From Monoplex corrugatus (lineage: Eukaryota > Mollusca > Gastropoda > Littorinimorpha > Ranellidae), in the NCBI GenBank assembly GCA_030674185.1, contig CM060311.1:100168013-100232012 (forward strand): a DNA stretch of 64,000 bases, written 5' to 3'. Under the pieces are notes generated by a model. It saw only the letters and a program-made list of their open reading frames with translations, was not told where the DNA came from and ran no database searches. The position numbers and the translations under genes are program-made. The stretch's first letter is position 1. The number at the start of each line of letters is the position of its first letter. This document shows, piece after piece, positions 50,096 to 62,644 of the stretch.

Positions 50096-51985
50096 TATCA
50101 TCATCATCATCATCATCAGACGCACTGCCGCATGATGTTGGCAATCATGGACTTCCATCCGTCTCTATCTCTCGTTGCCCCAAGCATCTCCTCCACCCTC
50201 CTCGCCACTCTGCAAGTCCGTCCAGCATTTTCTCCCTGGGTCTACCTGGTGCTCTCTTTCCCTCCAGCTTTCCCGTTGTGACCAGGTGCTCCAAATCCCT
50301 CTTCCTCATAAAATGGCCTATAAATGTTGCCTATCTTTTCCTAATCTTCCTTATGAATGATCTACTTGTGTCTGCCTCCATCAAGACTGTCTCGTTTCTT
50401 TTCTTTGCTGTCCATGTAACTCTCAACATTCTTCTTAGAAACCACATCTCAGCTGCCTCAATCTTGTTCTGGCTTTGCTTGTTGACTGTCCACGCCTCAC
50501 AACCGTACAACAGTATTGGTTCTATATAACATTCAAGAACTTGCTTCCTGATGTTAATTGATAGGCATTTGTTGGTAAGAATGCTTTTCATCTTCTTGAA
50601 TGCTGTTTTGGCTTGGCCGATTCTGCCGGCTATTTCTGATGTGCATCTGCCGTCTGGTAAAATGACCGTTCCCAGATATTGAAACTTATCAACCTGTCCC
50701 AAGGTTATGCCATTTGCTGTTATTTTGCATGAGGGGATTTCATGTTTTTTATTGATCACCATGACTTCAGTCTTTCTGCTGTTTAGTTCCAACCCCTTAC
50801 CTTTGCTTTTTATTTCTAGTATATTCACAAGGTTTTGTAGGTCCCTTTCACTTTCTGCAATTAGCACAGTGTCATCTGCGTATTGAATGTTGTTTATCAT
50901 TTTCCCTCCAACCTTTAATTCAGGGTCTTCCTCTAGATTTCTCATGATGTTTTGGCTGTAAAGTGAAAACAGATCTGGTGACAAAACACAACCCTGTCTG
51001 ACTCCTCTTTTGATGTTTTGGAAAGAGCTTATATCGTTTTATATTCTCATTGCAGCTGTCTGTTCCCAATACGTATATCTGATTATTCGTAGATCTTTTC
51101 ATCAACACTGAGTCTTTCTAGTTGCTTGATCAATTCTTCATGTCGTACCCGATCGAAATCCTTGGTATGATCAACAAAGCATAAATACAAATCCTTATTC
51201 ATCTCAATTGACCTCTCTATGATAGTTCTTAGGATTATATGGCATTAATAGTTCCTTTCCCTTCCACAAATCCACACTGTTCATCTGCTATTCCTCTTTT
51301 GACTCTATTCCTTGTCCTCATCATGATTATTCTTAATAGGATTTTGGTTGCATGGCTCATCAAACTGATTATGCGATGGAGTTCACATTCTATAGCCCCT
51401 GTCTTCTTTGGAAGTGCAATGAAAATTGATTTTTGACATATCTTTGGGGATTTTTCCAGTGTCATAAATTTCATTTAGGAGGACTGTTAATTGTTCTATA
51501 TCAAATTCCTCCAGGGCTTCAATCATCTCTGTAGTAATGTTGTCTGGTCCTGGGGCTTTTCCTGGTTTCATCTTTTTCAGTGCTGCTCTAACTTCATGTT
51601 TCATTATGAGTGGTCCTTCAAAGTTCTTTTTTATAATGTGTTCTTCGTTTCTGTCATCTTCAAAAAGGTCTTTAATGTACTCTCCCCGTCTGTCTAATAT
51701 TTTGTCTTTTTCCATGATAAGCGTGCCATCTTTCGATTTTAAGCACCCAGTTGATGTGCATGTATTTTTCCTGTGGACAATTTCTTCAATTCGTCTGTAC
51801 ATACCCTGAGGTCTTCCATTTCTTTGCATTTTGTGTTCAGCCAAGCTTCCTTAGCTTCATTGCACCTATTCTTGATTTCTTTGTTTATCTTCCTGTATAT
51901 CTCTTCGTTTCTCTTTGCCTTCCTCCTTTCCTCCATCAAGCCCAAAAGTTCATTAGTCATCCAGCTCTTTTTTGCTTTTCTATCA
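50096..51985 (-). mobile_element. RTE-clade LINE, long copy F, in satellite D
   Basis: Minus strand: MTNELLGLMEERRKAKRNEE, KKMKPGKAPGPDNITTEMIE, ECELHRIISLMSHATKILL, NIQYADDTVLIAESE (catalytic YADD), FQYLGTVILPDG, LLYGCEAWTVNKQ and the RKIRKRQ C-terminus, with a GATGATGAT tail. It has a few frameshifts and no endonuclease. Satellite D flanks both ends. Confidence 0.9.
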
Positions 51986-52138
51986 TGGGTATTTGAAAAG
52001 TACAATCACGTATGGGTTTTTGAAAAGTACAATCATGTATGGGTAATTGAAAAGTACAACCACGTATGGGTAATTGAAAAGTACAATCACGTATGGGTAA
52101 TTGAAAAGTACAATCACGTATGGGTAATTGAAAAGTTA

Positions 52139-52704
52139 TAATCGTTGTTGTTATCATTGTATAAAACCCAGCCCACTGCGTACAGCCGTGTCAAGGCATT
52201 AATCATTTTGAAAACATGCAAAACTTCAACAGGGAAAAGAAAAGAAAAGAAAATTTTGTACACATATCAATGCATTCGTGCAGATAATCTAAGGAGATGT
52301 CCCTGGCGTTGACCACTCCGTCCAATTTATCGCACAGGGGATTTAAAAAACACTCTCGAATACAAATTTAAGCATACCTAAGGACATGAAAACATATTTA
52401 AAAACGGGCCTAAATTACCTAAAATTGCTTCCGCATATCTCACATCCCTAGAGCCAAAAATGCATTGAATATATGTACCCAATTATCAATCCAAAGAATA
52501 AATACGAAAGACTTTATCGAACACATACAGGTGAATGGACCAGCAAGGCAGAAGGTCAGAAAAATGACGAGAAGAAATGCCACAAAACAAAGGAACAAGG
52601 CAGAAACAAAGAGAGTGACAGAAACAAAGAAATTTTTTAGTACAAAATTTCCAGAAGGTGGGGATACTATTTATACTTAAAAAGTCCCTGGCATCCCAAC
52701 GGGG
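52139..52704. other. Unique spacer within satellite D
   Basis: AT-rich, with GAAAAGAAAAG runs and the motif CCCACTGCGTACAGCC that also occurs (as CCGACTGCGTAGAGCC) near 48508. No gene recognised. Confidence 0.5.
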
Positions 52705-53445
52705 AGAATTGAAAAGTACGATCACGTATGGGTAATTGAAAAGTATGAACACATATGGGTAATTGAAAAGTATGAACACATATGGGTAATTGAAAAGTAT
52801 GAATACATATGGGTAATTGAAAGTAGGAACACATATGGGTAATTGAAAGTATGAACACATATGGGTAATTGAAAAGTATGAACACATATGGGTAATTGAA
52901 AAGTATGAATACATATGGGTAATTGAAAAGTATGAACACATATGGGTAATTGAAAAGTATGAACACATATGAGTAATTGAAAAGTATGAACACATATGGG
53001 TAATTGAAAAGTATGAACATATATGGGTAATTGAAAAGTATGAACACATGGGTAATTGAAAAGTAGGAATACATATGTGTAATTGAAAAGTATGAACATA
53101 TATGGGTAATTGAAAAGTATGAACACATGGGTAATTGAAAAGTAGGAATACATATGGGTAATTGAAAAGTATGAACACATATGAGTGATTGAAAAGCATG
53201 AGCAAGCATGGGTAATTGAAAAGTATGAGCAAGCATGGGTAATTGAAAAGTATGAGAAAGCATGGGTAATTGAAAAGAATGAGCAAGCATGGGTAATTGA
53301 AAAGTATGAGCAAGGATGGGTAATTGAAAAGTATGAGCAGAAATGGGTAGTTCAAACTGTCAGCAAGTGTGGGTAATTGAAAATGAGGACACTGTGGGTC
53401 ATTTAATATGAGCACGTATGGGTATTGAAGGTGTAAACACCTCAT

Positions 53446-54230
53446 GGCCTTAAAGTATGATACGTGCAGTACTTAAACTATGATCCGTGCAGGGTGTTAA
53501 TTGTGATCACGCGTGCATGACTTTAAACTAAAATACACTGTGTCAGGTACTTAACGGGTAACTGTGGAACACTGTATGACACGTGGATTATTGAAAACTA
53601 TGATCACTGTGGTAATTGACAGTATGAAACGGTAGGTATGAAAGTATGACACTGATGGGTAATGAGTTGACACTGTGATGGCTATTGAAGTGTTGACACG
53701 TGATGTGGGTGATTGACACTGTGATGCTGGTTGGTTTGAAAGTATGCCATGGGTATTGAATTGAATAGGTGTGAGGTTTAATGGAACTGGGATTGAGTTG
53801 ACATGTGAGTGACCTGGGTTTGTGGATACTATGGGTATTGAAAGTATGCCTTGTGATTGAAAGATGACGGGGTAATTGAAGTATGACACTGGGTTGAGTT
53901 GAACTGGTATTAAAGTGCCGGGTGATTGAAAGTAGGGCGGTGGGTTTGAAGTATGGCGTGGGTGTTAACTGTAGAGTGTGGGTTGTGAATGAGGCTGTGG
54001 GTTTAACTTAGCAGTGGGTTGGTTGATAACCTAGGTTTAAATTGATCCGTGGTGTTAACTTGATGCCGTGGGTGTTAACTGTGATCCGGGTGTGTAACTT
54101 AATCGTGGGTTTGAACTGGAGCCTGGGTTAAACTTGATCCGTGGTTTTAATGTGATGCCTGTGGTTGGTTGAAACTGTATGCCTTGAGTTGAACTGATGG
54201 TGTGTGTTGACCTGTGATGGCTTGGGTGTT
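53446..54230. repeat. Transition zone between satellites D and E
   Basis: Degenerate repeats in which TAATTGAAAGTATGA-type (D) and TGTTGACACTGTGATG-type (E) units alternate and blend; copies such as GGTAATTGACAGTATGA combine both. Confidence 0.75.
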
Positions 54231-57200
54231 TTTGACACTGGATGCCTGTGGGTGTGTGACACTGTGATGGCCTGTGGGTGTGTTGACACTGTGATGGCCT
54301 GTGGGTGTGTGTTGACACTGTGATGGCCTGTGGGTGTGTTGACACTGTGATGGCCTGTGGTGTGTGTTTGACACTGTGATGGCCTGGGGGTGTGTTGACA
54401 CTGTGATGGCCTGTGGGTGTTTGACACTGTGATGGCCTGTGGGTGTGTGACACTGTGATGGCCTGTGGTGTGTTTGACACTGTGATGGCCTGTGGTGTGT
54501 GTTTGACACTGTGATGGCCTGTGGTGTGTGTGACACTGTGATGGCCTGTGGGTGTGTGTTTGACACTGTGATGGCCTGTGGGTGTGTGACACTGTGATGG
54601 CCTGTGGTGTGTGTTGACACTGTGATGGCCTGTGGTGTGTGTGACACTGTGATGGCCTGTGGGTGTGTGTTGACACTGTGATGGCCTGTGGGTGTGTGAC
54701 ACTGTGATGGCCTGTGGTGTGTGTTTGACACTGTGATGGCCTGTGGGTGTTGTTGACACTGTGATGGCCTGTGGGTGTGTGTTTGACACTGTGATGGCCT
54801 GTGGGTGTGTGTGACACTGTGATGGCCTGTGGGTGTGTGTTTGACACTGTGATGGCCTGTGGTGTGTGTTTGACACTGTGATGGCCTGTGTGGTGTGTGT
54901 TGACACTGTGATGGCCTGTGGTGTGTGTGACACTGTATGGCCTGTGGTGTGTGTACACTGTGATGGCCTGTGGGTGTGTGTTGACACTGTGATGGCCTGT
55001 GGTGTGTGTGTTGACACTGTGATGGCCTGTGGTGGTGTGTGACACTGTGATGGCCTGTGGGTGTGTGTTGACACTGTGATGGCCTGTGGTGTGTGACACT
55101 GTGATGGCCTGTGGGTGTGTGTTTGACACTGTGATGGCCTGTGGTGTGTGTTTTTGACACTGTGATGGCCTGTGGTTGTGTTTGACACTGTGAGGCCGTG
55201 GTGTGTGTTTGACACTGTATGGCCTGGGGTGTTGACACTGGATGGCCTGTGGTGTGTTTTGACACTGTGATGGCCTTGGGTGTGTTTGACACTGTGATGG
55301 CCTTGGGTTGTGACACTGTGATGGCCTTGGGTGGTGACCTGTGTGGCCTGTGGGGTGTTTGACACTGGATGCCTGTGGTGTGTTGACACTGTATGGCCTG
55401 TGGGTGTGGTTACACTGTGATGGCTGTGGTGTTGACACTGTGATGGCTGTGGGTGTGTGACACTGTATGGCCTGGGTGTGTGTTGACCTGTGTGGCCTGT
55501 GGTGTTTTGACACTGTGATGGCTGTGGGTGTTTGACACTGTGATGGCCTGTGGGTGTGTGTTGACACTGTGATGGCCTTGGGTGTGTTTTGACACTGTGA
55601 TGGCCTGTGGGTTGTGTTGACACTGTGATGGCCTGTGGGTGTGTGTTGACACTGTGATGCTGTGGGTGTTGTTGACACTGTGATGGCCTGTGGTTGGTTT
55701 GACACTGTGATGGCCTGTGGGTTGTGTTGACACTGTGTGGCCTTGGGTGTGTGTTTGACACTGTGAGGCCTGTGGGGTGTGTCACTGTGATGGCCTGGGT
55801 GTGTGTTTGACACTGTGTGGCCTGTGGTGTGTTTGACACTGTGATGGCCTGTGGGTGTGTTTGACACTGTGATGCCTGTGGGTGTGTGTTGACACTGTGA
55901 TGCTGTGGGTGTTGTTGACACTGTGATGGCCTGTGGGTGTGTGTTTGACACTGTGATGGCCTGTGGGTGTGTGGACACTGTATGGCCTGTGGTGTGTGTG
56001 ACACTGTGATGGCCTGTGGTGTGTGTTTGACACTGTGATGGCCGTGGGTGTGTGTTGACCTGTGATGGCCTGTGGGTGTGTTTGACACTGTGATGGCCTT
56101 GTGGTGTTTGACACTGTGATGGCTGTGGTGTGTGACACTGTATGGCCTGTGGGTGTTGACACTGTATGGCCTGTGGGTGTGTGACACTGTGATGGCCTGT
56201 GGTGTTGACACTGTGATGGCCTGTGGGTGTTGTTTGACACTGTGATGGCCTGTGGGTGTGTTTTGACACTGTATGGCCTGTGGGGTGTTTTGACACTGTG
56301 ATGGCCTGTGGGTGTGTGACTGTGATGGCCTGTGGGTGTTGACACTGTGATGCCTTGGGTGTTTGACACTGTGATGGCTGTGGGTGTGTTGACACTGTGA
56401 TGGCCTGTGGGTGTGTTTGACACTGTGATGGCCTGTGGGTGTGTTTGACACTGTGATGGCCTGTGGTGTGTGTTTGACACTGTGATGGCCTGTGGGTGGT
56501 CGGGTTGTTTGACACTGTGATGGCCTGTGGGTGTGTTTTGACACTGTGATGGCCTGTGGGTGTGTGACACTGTGATGCCTGTGGGTGTGTGACACTGTGA
56601 TGGCCTGTGGGTGGTTTGACACTGTGATGGCCTGTGGTGTGTTTGACATGTGAGCTGTGGTGTTGAACTGTATGCTGGTGTTTGCCTGTATGGCTGGGTG
56701 TGTGTGACCTGGGCTGTGGTGGTGTTGACTGTGAGGCTGGGTGTGACACTGATGGCTTGTGTTGACACTGTAGCTGTGGTGTGGACACTGGATGGCTGGT
56801 GTGACACGTGATGGCTGTGTTGTTGACATGTGATGCCTGTGGTGTGTGACTGTGATGGCCTGGGGTGTGTGACATTATGGCCTGTGTGCACGTGAGCCTG
56901 TGGTGTTGACATGTGATGGCCTGTGGTTGTGACACTGTGATGGCTGGGGTGTTTGACACTGGAGCTTGTGTTGACTGTAGCTGGTGGTTGCACTGGATGC
57001 TGGTGTTTTGCTGTATGCCTGTGGTGTGTGACGTAGCTGGTGTGTGACACTGTGATGCGTGGTGTGTTTGACCTGTGATGGCTGTGGTGTGTTTGACATG
57101 TATGGCCTGTGGTGTGTGACACTGTGATGGCCTTGGTGTGTTGAACTGTGAGGCCTGTGGGTGTGTTGACACTGTGATGGTGTGGGTGTTGACACTGTGA

Positions 57201-60200
57201 GGCCTTGGTGTGTGACTGTATGGCCTTGGTGTGTTTTGACACTGTGATGGCTGTGGGTGGTGTTGACACTGTGATGGCTTGGGTGTGGTTGACCTGTGAT
57301 GGCCTGTGGTGTTTGACATGTGAGGCTGGGGTGTGGGCACTGTGATGGCCTGTGGGTGTGGTTGACCTGTGTGCCTGTGGGGTGTGTTTGACCTGTGATG
57401 GCCTGTGTGGTGTTTGACCTGTGATGGCTGTGGTGTGTGTTGAACTGTGATGGCCTTGGGTTGTGTAACTGTGAGCCTGGGTGGTTTGACACGTGATGGC
57501 GTGGGTGTGTTGACACTGTGATGGCCTGGGTGGTGTTTGCATGTGATGGCCGTGGTGTTGTTTGACTGTGATGGCCTGTGGTGTGTTTGACACTGTGAGG
57601 CCTGTGGTGTTACACTGTGATGGCCTGTGGGTGTTGTGACACTGTGATGGCCTGTGGGTTGTGACACTGTGATGCCTGTGGGGGTGTTGACACTGGATGG
57701 CTGGTGTGTGACACTGTGATGGCTGTGGGTGTTGACACTGTGATGGCCTGTGGGTGTGTGTACCTTGTGTGATGTGTGGCCTGTGGTGGTGATGATGGCC
57801 TGGGTGTGACGTGATGGCGTGTGTTTGACCTGTGGGCTTGGGTGTGACTTGATGGCTGTGGGTGTAGTGATGGTGGGTGTGTTGACTGTGAGGCTGTGGG
57901 TGTGTATGTATGCGTGGTGGTGCATGTGAGCTGGTGGTGTTGACGGTGGCTTGGGTGGTGACTGTGATGGCCTGTGGGGTTGACATGAGCTGGTGTTGCA
58001 CTGGAGGCCTGTGGGTGTGTGACAGTGATGCTGTGGTGTTAATGTAGGCTGTGGTGTTGACACTTGTGGCTGTGTTGCTGTGAGCGTGGTGTTGACAGTG
58101 TGGGGTGGGTATGTATGCCTGTGGTGTGTGACGTGTGGCTGTGGTGTGTGCGTGTGCTGGTGTGTTGCCGGTGGCGTGGTTGTTGCTGTGGCCTGGTGTT
58201 TGACTGGGCTGTGGTGTTGACTGTTGCCTGGTGTTTGACAGGTGGCGGGTGGTTTGACTTATGCTGTGTGTGTGTTTGAACTGTGAGGCTGTGTTGGTGC
58301 TGTGAGCTGTGGTGGTTTACATGTGAGCTGTGGTGTTTTGACTGTGTGCGGGTGTGTGACTGTATGGCTGGTGTGGTTGTATGGCGTGGGTGTGACGTGT
58401 GCGGGTTGTTTGACGTGATGGCTGGGTGTGTTACTGGTGGTTGGTTGTGACTGTGAGGCCTGGTGGGTTGACATGTGATGCTGGTGTGTTGACGTGATGT
58501 GTGGTTGACACGTATGCCTGTGTGTGGACACTGTGAGGCCTGTGGTGTGTGACTGGATGGCTGGTGTGTGTTGACCTGGGTGTGTTGATGAGCTGTGGGT
58601 GTGTGTGATGTGGCTGTGGGGTGTGTGACCGGTGCTGGTGTGTGTTTGACTGTGATGGCCTGTGGTGTGTGTGATGGCCTTGGGTGTGACTGTGTGGCCT
58701 GTGGGTGTGGTTTGACGTGTGGTGTGGGTGGTGTTTGACCTGTGTGGCCTGTGGGTGTGTGTTGTGGGTGGGGGTGTGTGTGATTGGTGTGTGGGTGGTG
58801 CTGTGGGTGTGGTGTGTGTGATGCGTGTGGTGTGTGTGTTGTGTGAACTGTGCTGGCCGTGGGGTGTGTTTGACACTGTGATGGCCTGTGGGTGTGGTTG
58901 TGTACTTGCTGTGGTGTGTGTTGACTGTGAGGTGGTGTTGTTGGTGTGGTGTGGGTGTTGACACTGTGATGCCTTGTGTGGTTGTGGTTGATGCTGTGGT
59001 GTGGTTGAGGAGGTGGTGTGTTGACATTGATGGCCTGTGGGTGTTTGGCTGTTGGGCCTGGGTGTGTGTGATGGCTGTGGGTGCTGTGTGTTTGTTGATG
59101 GCCTGTGGGTGTTGGTTTGCTGTGTGGCCTGTGGGTGTGTGTTGCGTGGGATGGTGTGTTGTTGACACTGTGATGGCTGTGGGTGTGTTGGTTGATGGCC
59201 TGTGGTGTGGTGTGGTGTGTTGACTGTTGAGGCCTGTGGGTGTTGTTGACTGTGATGCCGTGGGTGGTGTTTGAATGCTGTGGGTGTGGTGTTTTGACAC
59301 TGTGATGGGCCTGTGGTGTGTGTGTTGACACTGTGATGGCCTGTGGGTGTGTGTTTGACACTGTGATGGCCTGTGGGTGTGTGACACTGTGATGGCCTGT
59401 GGGTGTGTGTTTGACACTGTGATGGCCTGTGGGTGTGTGTTTGACACTGTGATGGCCTGTGGGTGTTGTGTACACTGTGATGGCCTGTGGGTGTGTGTTT
59501 GACACTGTGATGGCCTGTGGGTGTGTGTTTGACACTGTGATGGCCTGTGGGTGTGTGACACTGTGATGGCCTGTGGGTGTGTGTGTTTGACACTGTGATG
59601 GCCTGTGGGTGTGTTTGACACTGTGATGGCCTGTGGGTGTTTGACACTGTGATGGCCTGTGGGTGTGTGTTTGACACTGTGATGGCCTGTGGGTGTGTGT
59701 TTGACACTGTGATGGCCTGTGGGTGTGTGACACTGTGATGGCCTGTGGGTGTGTGTTTGACACTGTGATGGCCTGTGGGTGTGTGACACTGTGATGGCCT
59801 GTGGGTGTGTGTTTGACACTGTGATGGCCTGTGGGTGTGTGACACTGTGATGGCCTGTGGGTGTGTTTGACACTGTGATGGCCTGTGGGTGTGTGTTTGA
59901 CACTGTGATGGCCTGTGGGTGTGTGTTTGACACTGTGATGGCCTGTGGGTGTTGTGTGACACTGTGATGGCCTGTGGGTGTGTGTTTGACACTGTGATGG
60001 CCTGTGGGTGTGTGTTTGACACTGTGATGGCCTGTGGGTGTGTGTTGACACTGTGATGGCCTGTGGGTGTGTGTTTGACACGTGATGGCCTGTGGGTGTG
60101 TGTTTGACACTGTGATGGCCTGTGGGTGTGTGTGTTGACACAGTGATGGCCTGTGGGTGTGTGACACTAGTGATGGCCTGTGGGTGTGTGTTGACACTGT

Positions 60201-60240
60201 GATGGCCTGTGGGTGTGTGACACGTGATGGCCTGTGGGTG
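54231..60240. repeat. Satellite E (about 30-bp unit), 6 kb
   Basis: About 200 copies of TTTGACACTGTGATGGCCTG followed by TGGGTGTGTG. Outer parts (54231-55160 and 59290-60240) are clean; the middle (56640-59280) is riddled with deletions. The clean right end stops about 26 bp from the donor of the exon at 60267-60477. Frames up to 1300 codons across it are artefacts. Confidence 0.95.
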
Positions 60241-60266
60241 TGGGCCAGCACAGTACGTTTGATTAC

Positions 60267-60477
60267 TTAAAGTAAGAAATGACCACTTATGGCCACTGAC
60301 CAAAGCAGCCAGCTTGTGGGTGGTGCGGCCTTCCCAGAAATGTCCGGTTTCGGCGTCATGGATACCCAGCCACACAGACTGCATGATGTAGGTGGGGAAC
60401 ATGTAACGGATGCCGGGAGTCACTGTCACGTGGTACTTGCCACACTGCTGTAGAATGGCGTTGTACTTGCATGGAAC
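60267..60477 (-). CDS. Gene 2: most 5-prime visible exon (probable)
   Basis: A 211-bp minus-strand exon. Acceptor TATGTCAACAG lies before 60477, and the probable donor is TTAA|GTAATC (GT at 60266-60265). Phase 0 in, phase 1 out. It encodes 70 residues, including VPCKYNAILQQCGKYHVTVT, PGIRYMFPTYIMQSVWLGIH and ETGHFWEGRTTHKLAALV. No domain is recognised. The intact frame, splice signals and coding-like composition in the middle of repeats support an exon. Its outgoing phase does not match the phase-0 entry at 47472, so at least one undetected exon lies between if both belong to the same gene, or they are separate genes. The acceptor is only 11 bp from a mariner terminus. Confidence 0.65.
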
Positions 60478-60488
60478 CTGTTGACATA

Positions 60489-61791
60489 CAAGGGTCAGTC
60501 AAAATGTAATGCCTTTTTATTTATATCAGACGAAGTTTCTAATAAAATTACCTGAAATGTTGCTCAGTTACAAAATGATTATAACATATGGACTGAAATA
60601 TTTTGTTTGGTATGTTTCCGGTTCATAGACTAGTGAGGAAAATTCAAAATGGCTGCCCCCTTAGAGCTGCATCAAAATCAAAGAGCAGTGATTGAATTCC
60701 TTTTTACTGTGGGGGAAACCACTGTGAACATTCACAGACGATTATACTGAATGTGTATAAGGAGAATACTTTAGATTATAGCAATGTTCGCAGTGGGTCT
60801 GTCGTCTGAATGATGAAAAGGTGGGAACTGTGAGCGTAGCTGATAAACCCCGTTCTGGCAGTCATTCCACTTCTGTGAATCCTGCCAATAAGCAAAAGAC
60901 AGATGTCTGATTAGAGAAGATAGGCGCATAACTCTTGAGGAGTTGGCAGAAAACCTTTGAAGTGAGCCATGGAAGTGTTTTAACATTGTTGAATCACTTG
61001 GGTTTTCAAAAGTGTGTGCCCGTTGGGTACCAAGACAGCTGACTACCGAACGCAAGACTGACAGGGTTAACGCCTGCACTGAACTTCTTGAACAAAGTCA
61101 AAGAGACTACACCTTCTTTGGAAGGCTCATTAACAGTGATGAAACATGGATTTGCCATTATGAACCGGAATCAAAGAGGCAGTCAATGGAATGGCGCCAC
61201 CCAAAGTCACCAAAACCGAAAAAGTTCAAGACGGAAAAGTCAGCTGGAAAAATCATGGCCACTGTCTTTTGGGACGCTCAAGGTGTCATTCTGGTTGATT
61301 GCTATGAGGCACAGGCCTACATTAAGACCCTGACTAGGCTCAAAACAAGAATCCGACGATTGAGACCCAACTTGCAAATCGATATTGTCCTCCTTCCGCA
61401 TGACCACACACAAGCATCAGGACAAGGGAGACAATCGCCTCATTCGGGTATACAACTTTACCGCATCCTCCATACTCACCAGACTTAGCGCCTTCAGACT
61501 ATCATCTCTTGGGCCCCATGACAGAGGGGAGAGGCAAATATTATGCCAGTGACCAGGAAGTGAAAACTGCAGTGAAGACGTGGCTCCAAGCACAGTCAAC
61601 AGAATTTTACGAGGCAGGGATTCATGCCCTCATTCGAAGGTGGACATTGCTATTGAGAAAAATGGTGACTATGTTGAGAAGTAGGGATGTGATCCCCAGA
61701 GGACCAGCTTTATTTTGATGTATGATACATGTTCTTGTGTCGGTAATTGTTCTGTACTAGAGAAAAGGCATTACTTTTTGACTCACCCTCG
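60489..61791 (+). mobile_element. Mariner DNA transposon, complete ends, inactivated transposase
   Basis: The left terminus begins CAAGGGTCAGTCAAAATGTA and the right terminus, inverted, begins CGAGGGTGAGTCAAAAAGTA; 28-bp TIRs, each flanked by TA (60487-60488, 61792-61793). At 1303 bp the length is typical of mariner. The plus strand encodes a decayed DD34D transposase: SDETWICHYEPESKRQS, KIMATVFWDAQGVILVD and SPDLAPSDYHLLGP are recognisable, but stops and frameshifts interrupt it, and the second catalytic region reads LPHDHTQAS in place of the usual HDNARPH. Confidence 0.95.
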
Positions 61792-61794
61792 TAC

Positions 61795-62125
61795 ATACAT
61801 AATACATACATACATACATAAATATATACATACATACATACATACATACATATACATACATACATACATAATAATATACATACATACATATATATAATAC
61901 ATAATACATACATATTAATACATACATACATAATACATAATATTCATACAAATAATACATACATAATACAACATACAAATACATACATCTATAATAAATA
62001 TTACCATAATATACATACATACGTACATACATCATTCTACAAATATTATCTACATCATACATACAATACATGCTACTACATAACATACATACAACATATT
62101 TACTACTACGCTACATCATTACTAT
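61795..62125. repeat. (CATA)n microsatellite
   Basis: ACAT/CATA tetranucleotide array abutting the right TA of the mariner, with increasing imperfections to the right. Confidence 0.9.
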
Positions 62126-62164
62126 ACTATATTATTCAGCGCAATGTGCACAGAAAGGCAACAT

Positions 62165-62590
62165 CATGTAAATCCCAATTTTCGAGGTAACCGCTTCTAG
62201 GGGACTTTGTCATTATACGATATGCTACACAAAAATCAGATATTTTACGTGGCTCCAGTCGTAGTCTTGTGACGTCATTGACAGGTTAGCCCGGAAATTG
62301 TTTTCATTGTCATCAAAGATCCCTCTCAGTTGGTGTCCAGGTTCTCAGAGTGCACCTTTTCCACTGCGATACATTTTAAGTTTTGAAGTGAATGGCCAGT
62401 TTGGTTGAAGTGTTTGGTGACCTGAGTGCCTGTATTTTTTTGGATGTTTGACTGGTGTTGGTAGAATCTGGTTTTGAGAGAATTTTTCTTTTGTCCTATA
62501 TATTGAGTTTTAGGGCAGATATCGCAGTGGAGGAGATACACTACGTTGGTAGATGTACATGTCAGTTTGTGCCTTATTTGGAAAGTTTCA

Positions 62591-62600
<10 letters not shown>
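62165..62600 (-). mobile_element. Penelope-like element, GIY-YIG endonuclease end
   Basis: The minus strand encodes TSTNVVYLLHCDICPKTQYI, then GQKKNSLKTRFYQHQSNI and TKHFNQTGHSLQNLKCIAVE. The VVYLLHC...YIGQ...LKxRFxxH pattern is the GIY-YIG endonuclease at the C-terminus of Penelope-like retroelements. The reverse transcriptase part is absent: the frame is cut at about 62595 by a (TA)n repeat. About 160 bp of probable 3-prime UTR follows. Confidence 0.8.

Positions 62601-62644
<44 letters not shown>

Larger units (their letters stand above)
48735..53445. repeat. Satellite D (27-bp unit), interrupted by two LINEs
   Basis: Unit GGGTAATTGAAAAGTACGAT followed by CACGTAT, in segments 48735-49208, 49795-50095, 51986-52138 and 52705-53445. 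Left segments alternate CACGTAT and AAAGTGT units; the right segment uses GAACACATAT and then GAGCAAGCAT variants, showing local subfamily turnover. Segment 52139-52704 is a unique spacer. Confidence 0.9.

Noticed and set aside
54055..60429. Minus-strand frames up to 1311 codons rich in H, T, S, P and Q
   Set aside because: They are translations of satellite E. Only the end near 60267-60477 has non-repetitive coding sequence with splice sites.
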